From the NCBI RefSeq assembly GCF_000174355.1, contig NZ_ACIS01000006.1, positions 270,318-334,317 on the forward strand: a stretch of DNA of 64,000 bases, written 5' to 3'. The translations under genes were made by a program, and so were the position numbers. Source of the stretch: Pseudogulbenkiania ferrooxidans 2002 (GTDB lineage Bacteria; Pseudomonadota; Gammaproteobacteria; Burkholderiales; Chromobacteriaceae). The notes below the pieces were generated by a model. The model had not been told where the DNA came from. It did not search any database and worked only from the letters and a program-made list of their open reading frames with translations. Positions 48,589 to 56,952 of this stretch are shown piece after piece (the first letter of the stretch is position 1; the number at the start of each line of letters is the position of its first letter).

Positions 48589-49926
48589 ATGAACGAAACA
48601 CTGGCCAGCTTCATCCGCGAGCACACCATCCACGAGGTGGAGTGCGTGATCCCGGACATGACCGGCGTGGCGCGCGGCAAGATCGTGCCCAAGGCCCTGT
48701 TTCTGGCCGAGGACAGCATGAAGATGTCGAAGGCGGTGCTCACCATCACCGTGAACGGCGAATTCGCCGAGTTCGAGCGCTTTGCCGGCGCCAACGACCC
48801 GGACATGGTGTGCCGGCCCGACCCGTCCACCATCCGCCTGGTGCCGTGGGCGATCGAGCCGGTGGCGGTGGTGATCCACGACTGCGAGGATTTCGACGGC
48901 CGCCCGGTAGGCATCTCGCCGCGCGCGGTGCTGCGCCGCGTGCTGCAGCTGTACGAGAACCGCGGCTGGCGCCCGGTGGTGGCGCCGGAGATGGAGTTCT
49001 ACCTGATCCGCCAGAACACCAACCCGCACGAGCCGCTGCGCCCGCCGCCGGGGCGCGCCGGCCGTTCCGAGGTGGGGCGCCAGTCGTTCTCCATCGACGC
49101 GGTCAACGATTTCGACCCGTTCTTCCAGGAATTGTCGTCGTTCTGCCAGGCGGCCAGGCTCAACGTCGAGACGCTGATCCACGAAGTGGGCGCCTGCCAG
49201 ATGGAGATCAACTTCAGCCACGGCGACGCCCTGGAGCTGGCCGATCAGGTGTTCCTGTTCAAGCGCGCGGTGCGCGAAACCGCCTATCGCCACAACATCT
49301 TCGCCACCTTCATGGCCAAGCCGATGGAGGGCGAGCCGGGCAGCGCCATGCACATCCACCAGAGCATCGTGGACCGCGACAGCGGCGACAACCTCTTCTC
49401 CAACCCGGACGGCAGCGCCAGCGCGCTGTTCTTCCAGCACATCGGCGGCATGCAGCACTACCTGCCGCAGGCGATGCCGATGTTCGCCCCCTACGTCAAC
49501 AGCTACCGCCGCCTGAGCCGCCACACCGCGGCGCCGATCAACGTGCGCTGGGGCTACGACAACCGCACCTGCGGCATCCGCATCCCGCCGTCCGGCCCGG
49601 CCGCGCGCCGCCTGGAAAACCGCCTGCCGGGGGTGGACGTCAATCCCTACCTGGCGATGGCGGCGACGCTGGCCTGCGGCTACCTCGGCATGGTGCACCG
49701 GCTGGAGCCGTCGGCGCCGATGAGCGACAGCGCCTACGACATGGACTACGAGCTGCCGCGCAGCCTGGAAGACGCGGTGGAACGGATGCAGGACTGCCCA
49801 GAGCTGGCCGAGATCCTGGGCGAGGAATTCGTGCAGGCGTTCTGCGCGGTGAAGGAAAAGGAATTCGAAACCTTCAACCGCGCCATCACCGCCTGGGAGC
49901 GCGAGCACCTGCAGCTGCACGTGTAA
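48589..49926 (+). CDS. Glutamine-synthetase-family ligase (gamma-glutamylpolyamine synthetase-like)
   Basis: 445 residues. GS fold: 'EVECVIPDMTGVARGKIVPK' in the N-terminal beta-grasp, 'APEMEFYLI' and 'HNIFATFMAKPMEGEPGSAMHIHQS' at the active site, 'NRTCGIRIPPSG' near the ADP site. This resembles PuuA and related ligases that join glutamate to amines rather than true GlnA (no adenylylation-type C-terminus seen). RBS AGAGGAG sits seven bases before the start. It is flanked by the GntR operators and by an aminotransferase gene. Substrate unknown; amine breakdown is inferred. Confidence 0.85.
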   Translation: MNETLASFIREHTIHEVECVIPDMTGVARGKIVPKALFLAEDSMKMSKAVLTITVNGEFAEFERFAGANDPDMVCRPDPSTIRLVPWAIEPVAVVIHDCEDFDGRPVGISPRAVLRRVLQLYENRGWRPVVAPEMEFYLIRQNTNPHEPLRPPPGRAGRSEVGRQSFSIDAVNDFDPFFQELSSFCQAARLNVETLIHEVGACQMEINFSHGDALELADQVFLFKRAVRETAYRHNIFATFMAKPMEGEPGSAMHIHQSIVDRDSGDNLFSNPDGSASALFFQHIGGMQHYLPQAMPMFAPYVNSYRRLSRHTAAPINVRWGYDNRTCGIRIPPSGPAARRLENRLPGVDVNPYLAMAATLACGYLGMVHRLEPSAPMSDSAYDMDYELPRSLEDAVERMQDCPELAEILGEEFVQAFCAVKEKEFETFNRAITAWEREHLQLHV

Positions 49927-50067
49927 GAACCTGCTGACGGTCTGCTGCGCTTCGGCGCTACGGCGTGAGTTCGATTCAGGGAGGCGCATTGACTTGATGT
50001 CCATTCCGCGCCCCTCGGTTTTCGCCTTGGCGCGCTCTCGCTCGCCAGATCGTCAACAGGTTCTCCA
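49924..50067. mobile_element. Second, diverged MITE-like element (about 140 bases)
   Basis: Ends resemble the 37511 element: TAAGAACCTGCTGACGGTCT on the left and AGATCGTCAACAGGTTCT (reverse) on the right, followed by CTGCTGCGC-like text. The 'taa' is the stop of the preceding gene. It separates the ligase gene from the aminotransferase gene and may reduce co-transcription. No clean target duplication remains. Confidence 0.5.
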
Positions 50068-50143
50068 CGCCTCGTTGAATGAATTTTCGGGTTGCGGCCA
50101 CGGTTCGCCGCAACCCGCTCAAGACACGACCAAGGAGGCCCCC

Positions 50144-51502
50144 ATGGCTACCCGTCACGGCATCAACTGGGACAAGGCGCTGGCGCTGTACGCCGCCGAG
50201 CGCGACGCCTTCATCGGCCGCATGCCACGCTCGCGTGAGCTGTCGGCCGCCGCCGCCAATCATCTGCTGTTCGGCGTGCCGCTGCACTGGATGGACGACT
50301 GGTCCACGCCGTTTTCGCTGTACGTGGCGGCGGCGCAGGGCGCGCGCTTCCGCGATGTGGACGGCCACGACTACGTCGATTTCTGCCTGGGTGACACCGG
50401 CGCCATGTTCGGCCACAGCCCCAAGCCGGTGGCCGCGGCCATCGCCCGCCAGGCCGAGCGCGGCTACACCGCCATGCTGCCGAGCGAGGACGGGGTGTGG
50501 GTGGCCGAGGAGCTGGCGCGCCGCTTCGGCCTGCCGTACTGGCAGTTCGCGCTGTCGGCGTCGGACGCCAACCGCTTCGCCATCCGCTGGGCGCGCGCCA
50601 TCACCGGCCGCAGCAAGGTGCTGATCTTCAACGGCTGCTACCACGGCACGGTGGACGACGTGTTCGTCGACCTGGTGGACGGCCGGCCGCAGACGCGCGA
50701 CAGCCTGCTGGGCCAGGTGTACGACATCACCCAGCACACGCGCAGCGTGGAATTCAACGACCTGGCGGCGCTGGAAGCCGCGCTGCAGGACGGCGAGGTG
50801 GCCTGCCTGCTGGCCGAGCCGGCCATGACCAACATCGGCATGGTGCTGCCGCAGCCGGGCTTCTGGCCGGCGGCGCAGGAGCTGTGCAAGCGCTACGGCA
50901 CGCTGCTGCTGATCGACGAAACCCACACCATCAGCAGCGGCCCCGGCGGCTACACCCGCGCTCACGGCCTTGAGCCGGACCTGCTGGTGGTCGGCAAGCC
51001 GGTGGCCGGTGGCGTGCCGTGCGCGGTATACGGCTTCAGCGTCGAGCTGGCCCGGCAGGCCGAGGCCGTCAAGCGCAGCGCGCCGCCGGGGCACAGCGGC
51101 ATCGGCACCACGCTCACTGCCAACCTGCTGGCGATGGCGGCGATGCGCGCCAACCTCGCCGAGGTGATGACCGACGACGCCTACCGTTACATGTTCGGCC
51201 TGGCCGAAAGGTTGGCCGAAGGGCTGCGCCGCGTCATCGACGCGCAGCGGCTGCCGTGGTGCGTGACCGGGATCGGCGCCCGCACCGAGTTCCAGTTCGC
51301 CGCCGCACCGCCGCGCAACGGCAGCGAGGCGGAGCGGATTCTCGACAGCGAGCTGGAGCACATCGTGCACCTGTTCCTGCTCAACCGCGGCCTGCTGATC
51401 ACGCCGTTCCACAACATGATGCTGGTGTGCCCGGACACCACGCCCGCCGAGGTCGACCGCCTGGTGGCGGCGTTCGCGGCGTTCGTCGCGGCGGTCAGGT
51501 AA
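50144..51502 (+). CDS. Class-III PLP aminotransferase (glutamate-1-semialdehyde aminomutase-like)
   Basis: 452 residues. Class-III aminotransferase fold: 'DFCLGDTGAMFGHSPKPV' near 75, 'LFNGCYHGTVDD'-type segment ('LIFNGCYHGTVDD') near 165, 'LLIDETHTISSGPGGY' (the conserved Asp), and 'LLVVGKPVAGG' with the Schiff-base lysine. True HemL has a different N-terminus, and the neighbours are not haem genes, so an amine:keto-acid transaminase is more likely. AAGGAGG five bases before 50144 fixes the start. A 14-mer copy lies in the coding sequence (Arg-Leu-Ala-Glu) and another 6 bases after the stop. Confidence 0.85.
   Translation: MATRHGINWDKALALYAAERDAFIGRMPRSRELSAAAANHLLFGVPLHWMDDWSTPFSLYVAAAQGARFRDVDGHDYVDFCLGDTGAMFGHSPKPVAAAIARQAERGYTAMLPSEDGVWVAEELARRFGLPYWQFALSASDANRFAIRWARAITGRSKVLIFNGCYHGTVDDVFVDLVDGRPQTRDSLLGQVYDITQHTRSVEFNDLAALEAALQDGEVACLLAEPAMTNIGMVLPQPGFWPAAQELCKRYGTLLLIDETHTISSGPGGYTRAHGLEPDLLVVGKPVAGGVPCAVYGFSVELARQAEAVKRSAPPGHSGIGTTLTANLLAMAAMRANLAEVMTDDAYRYMFGLAERLAEGLRRVIDAQRLPWCVTGIGARTEFQFAAAPPRNGSEAERILDSELEHIVHLFLLNRGLLITPFHNMMLVCPDTTPAEVDRLVAAFAAFVAAVR
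51208..51221 (+). repeat. 14-mer repeat copy 6, inside the aminotransferase
   Basis: Perfect copy; encodes Arg-Leu-Ala-Glu. Confidence 0.85.
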
Positions 51503-51507
51503 GGCCT

Positions 51508-51521
51508 AAGGTTGGCCGAAG
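51508..51521 (+). repeat. 14-mer repeat copy 7, downstream of the aminotransferase stop
   Basis: Perfect copy in non-coding DNA, six bases after the stop codon. Confidence 0.85.
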
Positions 51522-51588
51522 CAGGGCGGTCTGATGGCGGTGACGTGGCGGAGCGCCCGGCGCTGGCCGGCCGTCCCCGTTTCCGGGA

Positions 51589-51610
51589 CCGCTGCAAGGC
51601 CTTGCAGCGG
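51589..51610. repeat. Perfect 22-base palindrome
   Basis: CCGCTGCAAGG and its exact complement CCTTGCAGCGG are contiguous. Without a T-run it is not a standard terminator; it could be a regulator site or an mRNA-end structure of the aminotransferase gene. Confidence 0.5.
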
Positions 51611-51847
51611 TTGACCGGGGCGTTGGCCTGCGCATGCGATGCGGTCTTTGTGCTGGTTGGCTAGGCCGGTAACTTTAGCAAATTTCCGTTAAATTCTGAC
51701 TTTTACTGCGAAAATCAGTATCGGTAATCCAGTTTAAGTGAATAAATTACCAAAATGCAACAATTCAATAAATAAATGCATTTAACTTTTTTACGGCTTT
51801 TCACCACAATCCAGTCACTGATTCAATGCCTGTGGTGGAGCCAATCC

Positions 51848-52945
51848 ATGTTGACCCCGATTCCCTGCCTCCTGATGCGAGGAGGCACTTCCAAAGGCCC
51901 GTTCTTCCTGGCCGACGACCTGCCGGCAGATCCGGAAACGCGCAACGCCGTGCTGCTGTCGGTGATGGGCTCGCCCGACCTGCGCCAGATCGACGGCATC
52001 GGCGGCGGCGACTCGCTGACCAGCAAGGTGGCCATCGTCAGCCGCTCGCAGCGCCCCGGCATCGACGTCGATTACCTGTTCGCCCAGGTCTCGGTCAGCC
52101 AGCGCGCGGTCGATACCAACCCCAACTGCGGCAACATGCTGTCCGGGGTCGGCCCGTTCGCCATCGAGCAGGGGCTGGTGCCGGCGGCCGATCCGGTGAC
52201 GTCGGTGCGCATCTTCAACGTCAACACCGGCAAGGTGATCGAGGCGCTGGTGCCGACGCCGAGCGGCGAAGTGACCTACGAAGGCGAAGTGCACATCGAC
52301 GGCGTGCCCGGCGCCGCCGCCGGCATTGTGCTCAACTTCCTGGACGCCGCCGGCGCCAAGACCGGCAAGCTGCTGCCCACCGGGCAGGCGCTCGACATCG
52401 TGGACGGCATCGCGGTGTCCTGCGTCGACTTTTCCACCCCCATCGTGCTGGTGGCGGCCGCCGACCTGGGCATCAGCGGCCACGAGAGCAAGGCCGAACT
52501 CGATGCCAACGCCGCACTGCTGGCCCGCCTCGAAGCCGTGCGCCAGGCCGCCGCGCTGCGCATGGGGCTGGGCGATGTGAGCGCCAGCGTGTTGCCGAAG
52601 ATCGCCGTACTGGCCGCCCCGGCCAGGGACGGCAGCATCAGCTCGCGCTATTTCACCCCCTGGGCCTGCCACGCCGCCCACGCCGTGACCGGCGCCCTGT
52701 GCGTCGCCGCCGCCTGCCTGATCCCCGGCTCGGTGGCCTCGCGCCTGGTGCGCCGCCGGGCCGATCAGCCCGACCGCATCGCCATCGAACACCCGTCCGG
52801 CCAGCTGGAAACGCAGGTCGATCTGCAAGCCGCGCCGGCCGGCGAGCCCCCGGTGATCCGCCGCGTCGGCATCGTCAGAACCGCCCGGCCCCTGTTCAGC
52901 GGCCAGGTGCTGATTCCCGGAACGGTCTGGAAAAAAGCCGGCTGA
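51848..52945 (+). CDS. PrpF-family aconitate isomerase / 4-oxalomesaconate tautomerase
   Basis: 365 residues. 'CLLMRGGTSKGPFFLADDLP' at the N-terminus and 'NPNCGNMLSGVGPFAIE' are PrpF/GalD hallmarks; both catalytic regions of the diaminopimelate-epimerase-like fold are there. PrpF isomerises 2-methyl-trans-aconitate to the cis form; GalD tautomerises 4-oxalomesaconate. Next to TcuA/TcuB I infer a role on trans-aconitate or a related tricarboxylate. ATG 51848 has GGAG seven bases upstream. It is followed, after 29 bases, by the DctA-type carrier. Confidence 0.86.
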   Translation: MLTPIPCLLMRGGTSKGPFFLADDLPADPETRNAVLLSVMGSPDLRQIDGIGGGDSLTSKVAIVSRSQRPGIDVDYLFAQVSVSQRAVDTNPNCGNMLSGVGPFAIEQGLVPAADPVTSVRIFNVNTGKVIEALVPTPSGEVTYEGEVHIDGVPGAAAGIVLNFLDAAGAKTGKLLPTGQALDIVDGIAVSCVDFSTPIVLVAAADLGISGHESKAELDANAALLARLEAVRQAAALRMGLGDVSASVLPKIAVLAAPARDGSISSRYFTPWACHAAHAVTGALCVAAACLIPGSVASRLVRRRADQPDRIAIEHPSGQLETQVDLQAAPAGEPPVIRRVGIVRTARPLFSGQVLIPGTVWKKAG

Positions 52946-52974
52946 ACCGACAAGAAAGAGAGTGAGGAGACATC

Positions 52975-54315
52975 ATGCAAGCCAAAATTTTTAAATCCCT
53001 GTACCTGCAGGTGATCATTGCCGTCGTGATCGGCATCGCCTTCGGTCACTTCTTCCCGAGCCAGGGCGCCGCGCTCAAGCCGCTGGGCGACGCCTTCGTC
53101 AAGCTGGTGAAGATGATGATCTCGCCGGTGGTGTTCTGCACCATCGCCATCGGCATCGCCTCGCTGGGCGACAAGAGCCAGCTCGGGCGCATCCTGGGCA
53201 AGACGCTCGGCCTGTTCCTGGTGCTGACGCTGCTGGCGCTGGGCTTCGGCCTGGCGGCGGTGAACGTGATCCGTCCGGGTGCGGGGATGAACATCGACCC
53301 CAGCCAGCTCGATACCAGCGGCATTGCCAAGTACACCCATAGCGCCAAGGGGCTCAACGCCGTCGACTTCTTCATGCACATGATCCCGGACTCGTTCGTC
53401 GGCGCCTTCACTCAGGGCGAGGTGCTGCCGGTGCTGCTGCTGGCGGTGCTGACCGGCTTTGCCCTGTCGGCCGCCAGCGGCAAGGGCGGCGACAGACTGC
53501 TGGCCTGGCTGGAGGACATGTCGCAAATCCTGTTCCGCGTGTTCAACTTCGTGATGAAGGTGGCCCCGATCGGCGCCTTCGGCGCCATGGCCTTCACCGT
53601 CGGCAAGTACGGCGTGCACTCGCTGGCCTCGCTGGGCCAGCTGATCCTGACCTTCTACGTGGCCTGCATCGGCTTTGTGGTGGTCGTGTTGGGCGGCCTG
53701 TGCCGCTTGAGCGGGTTCAGCCTGTGGCGCACGCTCAAGTACTTCCGTGAGGAACTGCTGGTGGTGTTGGGGACGTCTTCCACCGAACCGGTGCTGCCGC
53801 GCGTGCTGCAGAAGCTGGAGAAACTGGGCTGCAGCAAGGGCGTGGCCGGTTTCGTCCTGCCCACCGGCTACTCCTTCAACCTGGCCGGCACCGCGATCTA
53901 CCTGTCGCTCGCCAGCCTGTTCATCGCCCAGGCCTGCAATATCGATCTTTCCTGGCAGCAGACGGCGATCATGCTCGGCATCATGCTGCTGTCCTCCAAG
54001 GGCGCAGCCGGCGTCACCGGCAGCGGCTTCGTGGCGCTGGCCGCCACCCTGGTGGTGGTGCACGACATTCCCCTGGCCGGTATCGCGCTGCTCTTGGGCA
54101 TCGATCGCTTCATGTCCGAGGCCCGCGCGCTGACCAGCATCATCAGCAACATCGTGTGCTCGCTGGTGGTCGCGCTGTGGGAGAAGGCCTGCGACCGAGA
54201 ACAACTGCTGGCGGAACTGTGCGAGCCAAGCCCCTTGGTGGAAGCGGTGGCGGAGGAGGCCGAGCCGCAACTGGAGGGGTTCACGGTGGCGGAAGGGCTG
54301 TCGCTGAAGTCCTGA
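52975..54315 (+). CDS. dctA: DctA-type dicarboxylate/tricarboxylate:cation symporter (DAACS family)
   Basis: 446 residues with about eight membrane helices and the conserved 'GTSSTEPVLPRVLQKLEKLG', 'LPTGYSFNLAGTAIYL' and 'SKGAAGVTGSGFVALAATL' motifs of DctA. Imports C4-dicarboxylates with protons or sodium. It takes the place where a TcuC-type citrate carrier would be expected. Whether it carries tricarballylate is inferred from position only. A terminator follows 17 bases after the stop. Confidence 0.92.
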   Translation: MQAKIFKSLYLQVIIAVVIGIAFGHFFPSQGAALKPLGDAFVKLVKMMISPVVFCTIAIGIASLGDKSQLGRILGKTLGLFLVLTLLALGFGLAAVNVIRPGAGMNIDPSQLDTSGIAKYTHSAKGLNAVDFFMHMIPDSFVGAFTQGEVLPVLLLAVLTGFALSAASGKGGDRLLAWLEDMSQILFRVFNFVMKVAPIGAFGAMAFTVGKYGVHSLASLGQLILTFYVACIGFVVVVLGGLCRLSGFSLWRTLKYFREELLVVLGTSSTEPVLPRVLQKLEKLGCSKGVAGFVLPTGYSFNLAGTAIYLSLASLFIAQACNIDLSWQQTAIMLGIMLLSSKGAAGVTGSGFVALAATLVVVHDIPLAGIALLLGIDRFMSEARALTSIISNIVCSLVVALWEKACDREQLLAELCEPSPLVEAVAEEAEPQLEGFTVAEGLSLKS

Positions 54316-54332
54316 GTGATACGAGGTCTGCG

Positions 54333-54359
54333 GGCCGGCTCCTGGGAGCCGGCCTTTTT
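54333..54359 (+). terminator. Intrinsic terminator of the PrpF-DctA operon
   Basis: Ten-base stem GGCCGGCTCC / GGAGCCGGCC with a tight loop and then five Ts. Confidence 0.88.
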
Positions 54360-54500
54360 CATTGCCGTGGCCGCGGCGCTGCTACGGCCTCATGCCCGGC
54401 TCGCGCCGCCACGATGCCCCCGGCGCGCTCCCGCCCCGGGGGCTCGGCGTGGCCGAGCTATCGCTGGCCTCGGTTTTGCGCCTATGCTTCAGGCGGCCGT

Positions 54501-54528
54501 CTTCGGCCAACCTTCTTCGGCCAACCTT
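54501..54528 (-). repeat. Tandem 14-mer repeats, copies 8 and 9
   Basis: Two perfect inverse copies (54501-54514 and 54515-54528) directly abut, head to tail, 15 bases upstream of the LysR start. No other tandem copy is seen in the window. Confidence 0.9.
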
Positions 54529-54543
54529 AGCGATGGGAGAGAG

Positions 54544-55470
54544 ATGGAGCTTCGGCAGTTGCGTTATTTCGTCAGCGTGGTGGAGCAGGGCAGCATGGGC
54601 CGCGCCGCGCTGGAACTGGGCGTCGGCACCTCGGCGCTAAGCCAGCAGATCAGCCGGCTCGAGGGCGAACTCGCCACGCGCCTGCTGCAGCGGACGTCGA
54701 CCGGCGTGATTCCGACCGACGCCGGCCTCGCCTTCTGGCGCCAGGCGCAACTGGCGATCCGCCACGCCGACGACGCCGTGCGTGCCGCGCGCCTGGCGCG
54801 GCTGTCCGGCCACGTCAGCATCGGCATGGCGCCCAGCACCTCGGCGCTGCTGGGGCTGCCGTTCATGGCGGCGATGCGCGAGCGTTATCCCGACATCCGC
54901 CTGCACCTGGTCGAGAGCCTGTCCGGCAACCTCGCCACCCTGACCGGCGCGCGCCAGCTCGATCTCGCCATCCTGTTCCAGGTCGACCGCACCCAGCGCT
55001 GGAGCGTGCAGCCCTTGCTCGAGGAGCGCCTGTTCCTGATCGCCCCGCCCGACATGCCGGGCCTGCCGGCGCCCGGCCCGCTGCGGCTCGACCAGCTGGG
55101 CGCGCTGCCGCTGATCCTGCCGAGCGGGCCGCACGGCCTGCGCGCGCTGCTCGACGCCGCGTCCGCCCACGGCCGGCTCGACCTCAACATCGTGGCCGAG
55201 ATCGACGGCCTGGCGCTGCTGATGGACGCGGTGCGCGCCGGTTACGGCGCCACCCTCCAGCCCGGCGCCGCCATCGCCCGGCTGCGGCACGAAGCGCTGA
55301 CCCTGATCGAGATCGACGACGCCACGGTGCGCCGCCCCAATCTGCTGGTCAGCCTGTGCGACGACGAGCTGTCGCCGGCCGGCCTCGCCGCGCGCGTGGT
55401 GCTGGAGCAGGTCGCGCGCGGCCTGGTCGAGCAGGGGCGCTGGCCGGGCGCCACCCTTCACGAACGCTAA
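54544..55470 (+). CDS. LysR-family regulator (TcuR-like)
   Basis: 308 residues. N-terminal winged helix ('LRYFVSVVEQGSMGRAALELGVGTSALSQQISRLE', about 5-40) and a periplasmic-binding-type effector domain. It stands directly before tcuA and tcuB on the same strand, so it is probably the tricarballylate-responsive activator or repressor. GGGAG lies four bases before ATG 54544. An in-frame extension upstream to 54316 crosses the terminator and the 14-mer repeats and is not translated. Confidence 0.9.
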   Translation: MELRQLRYFVSVVEQGSMGRAALELGVGTSALSQQISRLEGELATRLLQRTSTGVIPTDAGLAFWRQAQLAIRHADDAVRAARLARLSGHVSIGMAPSTSALLGLPFMAAMRERYPDIRLHLVESLSGNLATLTGARQLDLAILFQVDRTQRWSVQPLLEERLFLIAPPDMPGLPAPGPLRLDQLGALPLILPSGPHGLRALLDAASAHGRLDLNIVAEIDGLALLMDAVRAGYGATLQPGAAIARLRHEALTLIEIDDATVRRPNLLVSLCDDELSPAGLAARVVLEQVARGLVEQGRWPGATLHER

Positions 55471-55548
55471 ACACCCCTTGCCGCAACCGGTCTGGCGGCC
55501 GCTCGCGCCACTCTCTACAGTCTCTCCATCACCAGGGAGACTGTATCG

Positions 55549-56952
55549 ATGTTCGATGTTGTTGTGATCGGCGGCGGTAACGCCGCCCTCTGTGCCGCGC
55601 TGATGGCGCGTGAGACGGGCGCCTCGGTGCTGCTGCTCGAAGCCGCCCCGCGCGCATGGCGCGGCGGCAATTCCCAGCACACCCGCAATCTGCGCTGCAT
55701 GCATGACGCGCCGCAGGACGTGCTGGTCGAAGCCTATCCGGAAGAGGAGTACTGGCAGGATCTGCTGCGCGTCACCGGCGGCCTCACCGATGAGGCGCTG
55801 GCGCGGCTGGTGATCCAGGCCTCGTCCCACTGCCGCGACTGGATGCGCCGGCACGGCGTCCACTTTCAGCCGTCCTTGTCCGGCGCGCTGCACACGGCGC
55901 GCACCAACGCCTTCTTCATGGGCGGCGGCAAGGCGCTGGTGAACGCCTACTACCGCAGCGCCGAGCGCCTCGGGGTGCAGATCCGCTACGACGCCGCGGT
56001 CGATGCGCTGGAGCTTGAGGATGGCCGCTTCGTTGCCGTCCGCCTCGGGGAGGAACGCATCCCGGCCCGCGCCTGCGTGCTCGCCGCCGGCGGCTTCGAA
56101 TCCAACCGCGAGTGGCTGCGCGAAGCCTGGGGCCAGAACGACAACGGCGAATGGCCGGCCGACAACTTCCTGATCCGCGGCACGCGCTTCAACCAGGGCA
56201 CGCTGCTCAAGTTCATGATCGACGCCGGCGCCGACACCGTGGGCGAGCCGTCGCAATCGCACTGCGTGGCGATCGACGCGCGCGCGCCGCTCTACGATGG
56301 CGGCATCTGCACCCGCGTCGACTGCGTCTCGCTTGGCATCGTGCTCAACCGCCACGCCGAGCGCTTCTACGACGAGGGCGAGGATTTCTGGCCCAAGCGC
56401 TACGCCATCTGGGGGCGCCTGGTCGCGCGGCAACCGGGGCAGATCGGCTACTCCATCATCGACGCCAAGGCCATCGGCCGCTTCATGCCGCCGGTGTTCC
56501 CCGGCGTCAAGGCCGACACCCTGCCCGAACTGGCGCGCCGGCTCGGGCTCGACGAGGCGGCCTTCGTGCGCACCGTGGCCGACTACAACGCCGCCTGCCG
56601 CGTCGGCCGCTTCAACCACACCGTGCTCGACGACTGCCACACCACCGGTCTCACCCCGGCCAAGACCCACTGGGCGCGGCCGCTCGACACCCCGCCGTTC
56701 TACGGCTACGCGCTGCGGCCCGGCATCACCTTCACCTACCTCGGCCTCAAGGTCGACGCGCACGCCGCGGTCCATTTCGGCGGCCGGCCCAGCCCGAACC
56801 TGTTCGTGGCGGGCGAGATGATGGCCGGCAACGTGCTCGGCCAGGGCTATCTCGCCGGTATCGGCATGTCCATCGGCACCGCCTTCGGCCGCATCGCCGG
56901 CACTCATGCGGCACAGGCCGCACGACAAGGGACGCACCATGAAGCAGCTTGA
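55549..56952 (+). CDS. tcuA: FAD-dependent tricarballylate dehydrogenase TcuA
   Basis: 467 residues. N-terminal FAD dinucleotide motif '[15 protein letters not shown]' and the late '[27 protein letters not shown]' segment are those of TcuA and fumarate-reductase-type flavoproteins; the Salmonella enzyme oxidises tricarballylate to cis-aconitate. Length fits TcuA. It overlaps tcuB by 14 bases. The reduced flavin needs TcuB to be reoxidised, in agreement with the paired genes. Confidence 0.92.
   Translation: MFDVVVIGGGNAALCAALMARETGASVLLLEAAPRAWRGGNSQHTRNLRCMHDAPQDVLVEAYPEEEYWQDLLRVTGGLTDEALARLVIQASSHCRDWMRRHGVHFQPSLSGALHTARTNAFFMGGGKALVNAYYRSAERLGVQIRYDAAVDALELEDGRFVAVRLGEERIPARACVLAAGGFESNREWLREAWGQNDNGEWPADNFLIRGTRFNQGTLLKFMIDAGADTVGEPSQSHCVAIDARAPLYDGGICTRVDCVSLGIVLNRHAERFYDEGEDFWPKRYAIWGRLVARQPGQIGYSIIDAKAIGRFMPPVFPGVKADTLPELARRLGLDEAAFVRTVADYNAACRVGRFNHTVLDDCHTTGLTPAKTHWARPLDTPPFYGYALRPGITFTYLGLKVDAHAAVHFGGRPSPNLFVAGEMMAGNVLGQGYLAGIGMSIGTAFGRIAGTHAAQAARQGTHHEAA

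Larger units (their letters stand above)
51503..51847. other. 345-base intergenic region with 14-mer, long palindrome and AT-rich island
   Basis: From left to right: the 14-mer copy at 51508, a perfect 22-base palindrome at 51589-51610, and an AT-rich stretch (about 51665-51800) that probably contains the promoter and operators of the PrpF/DctA genes. No gene seen. Confidence 0.5.

Noticed and set aside
50144..51502. hemL (haem synthesis) for the class-III aminotransferase
   Set aside because: It lacks the HemL N-terminus and its neighbours belong to amine metabolism; called only as a class-III PLP enzyme.
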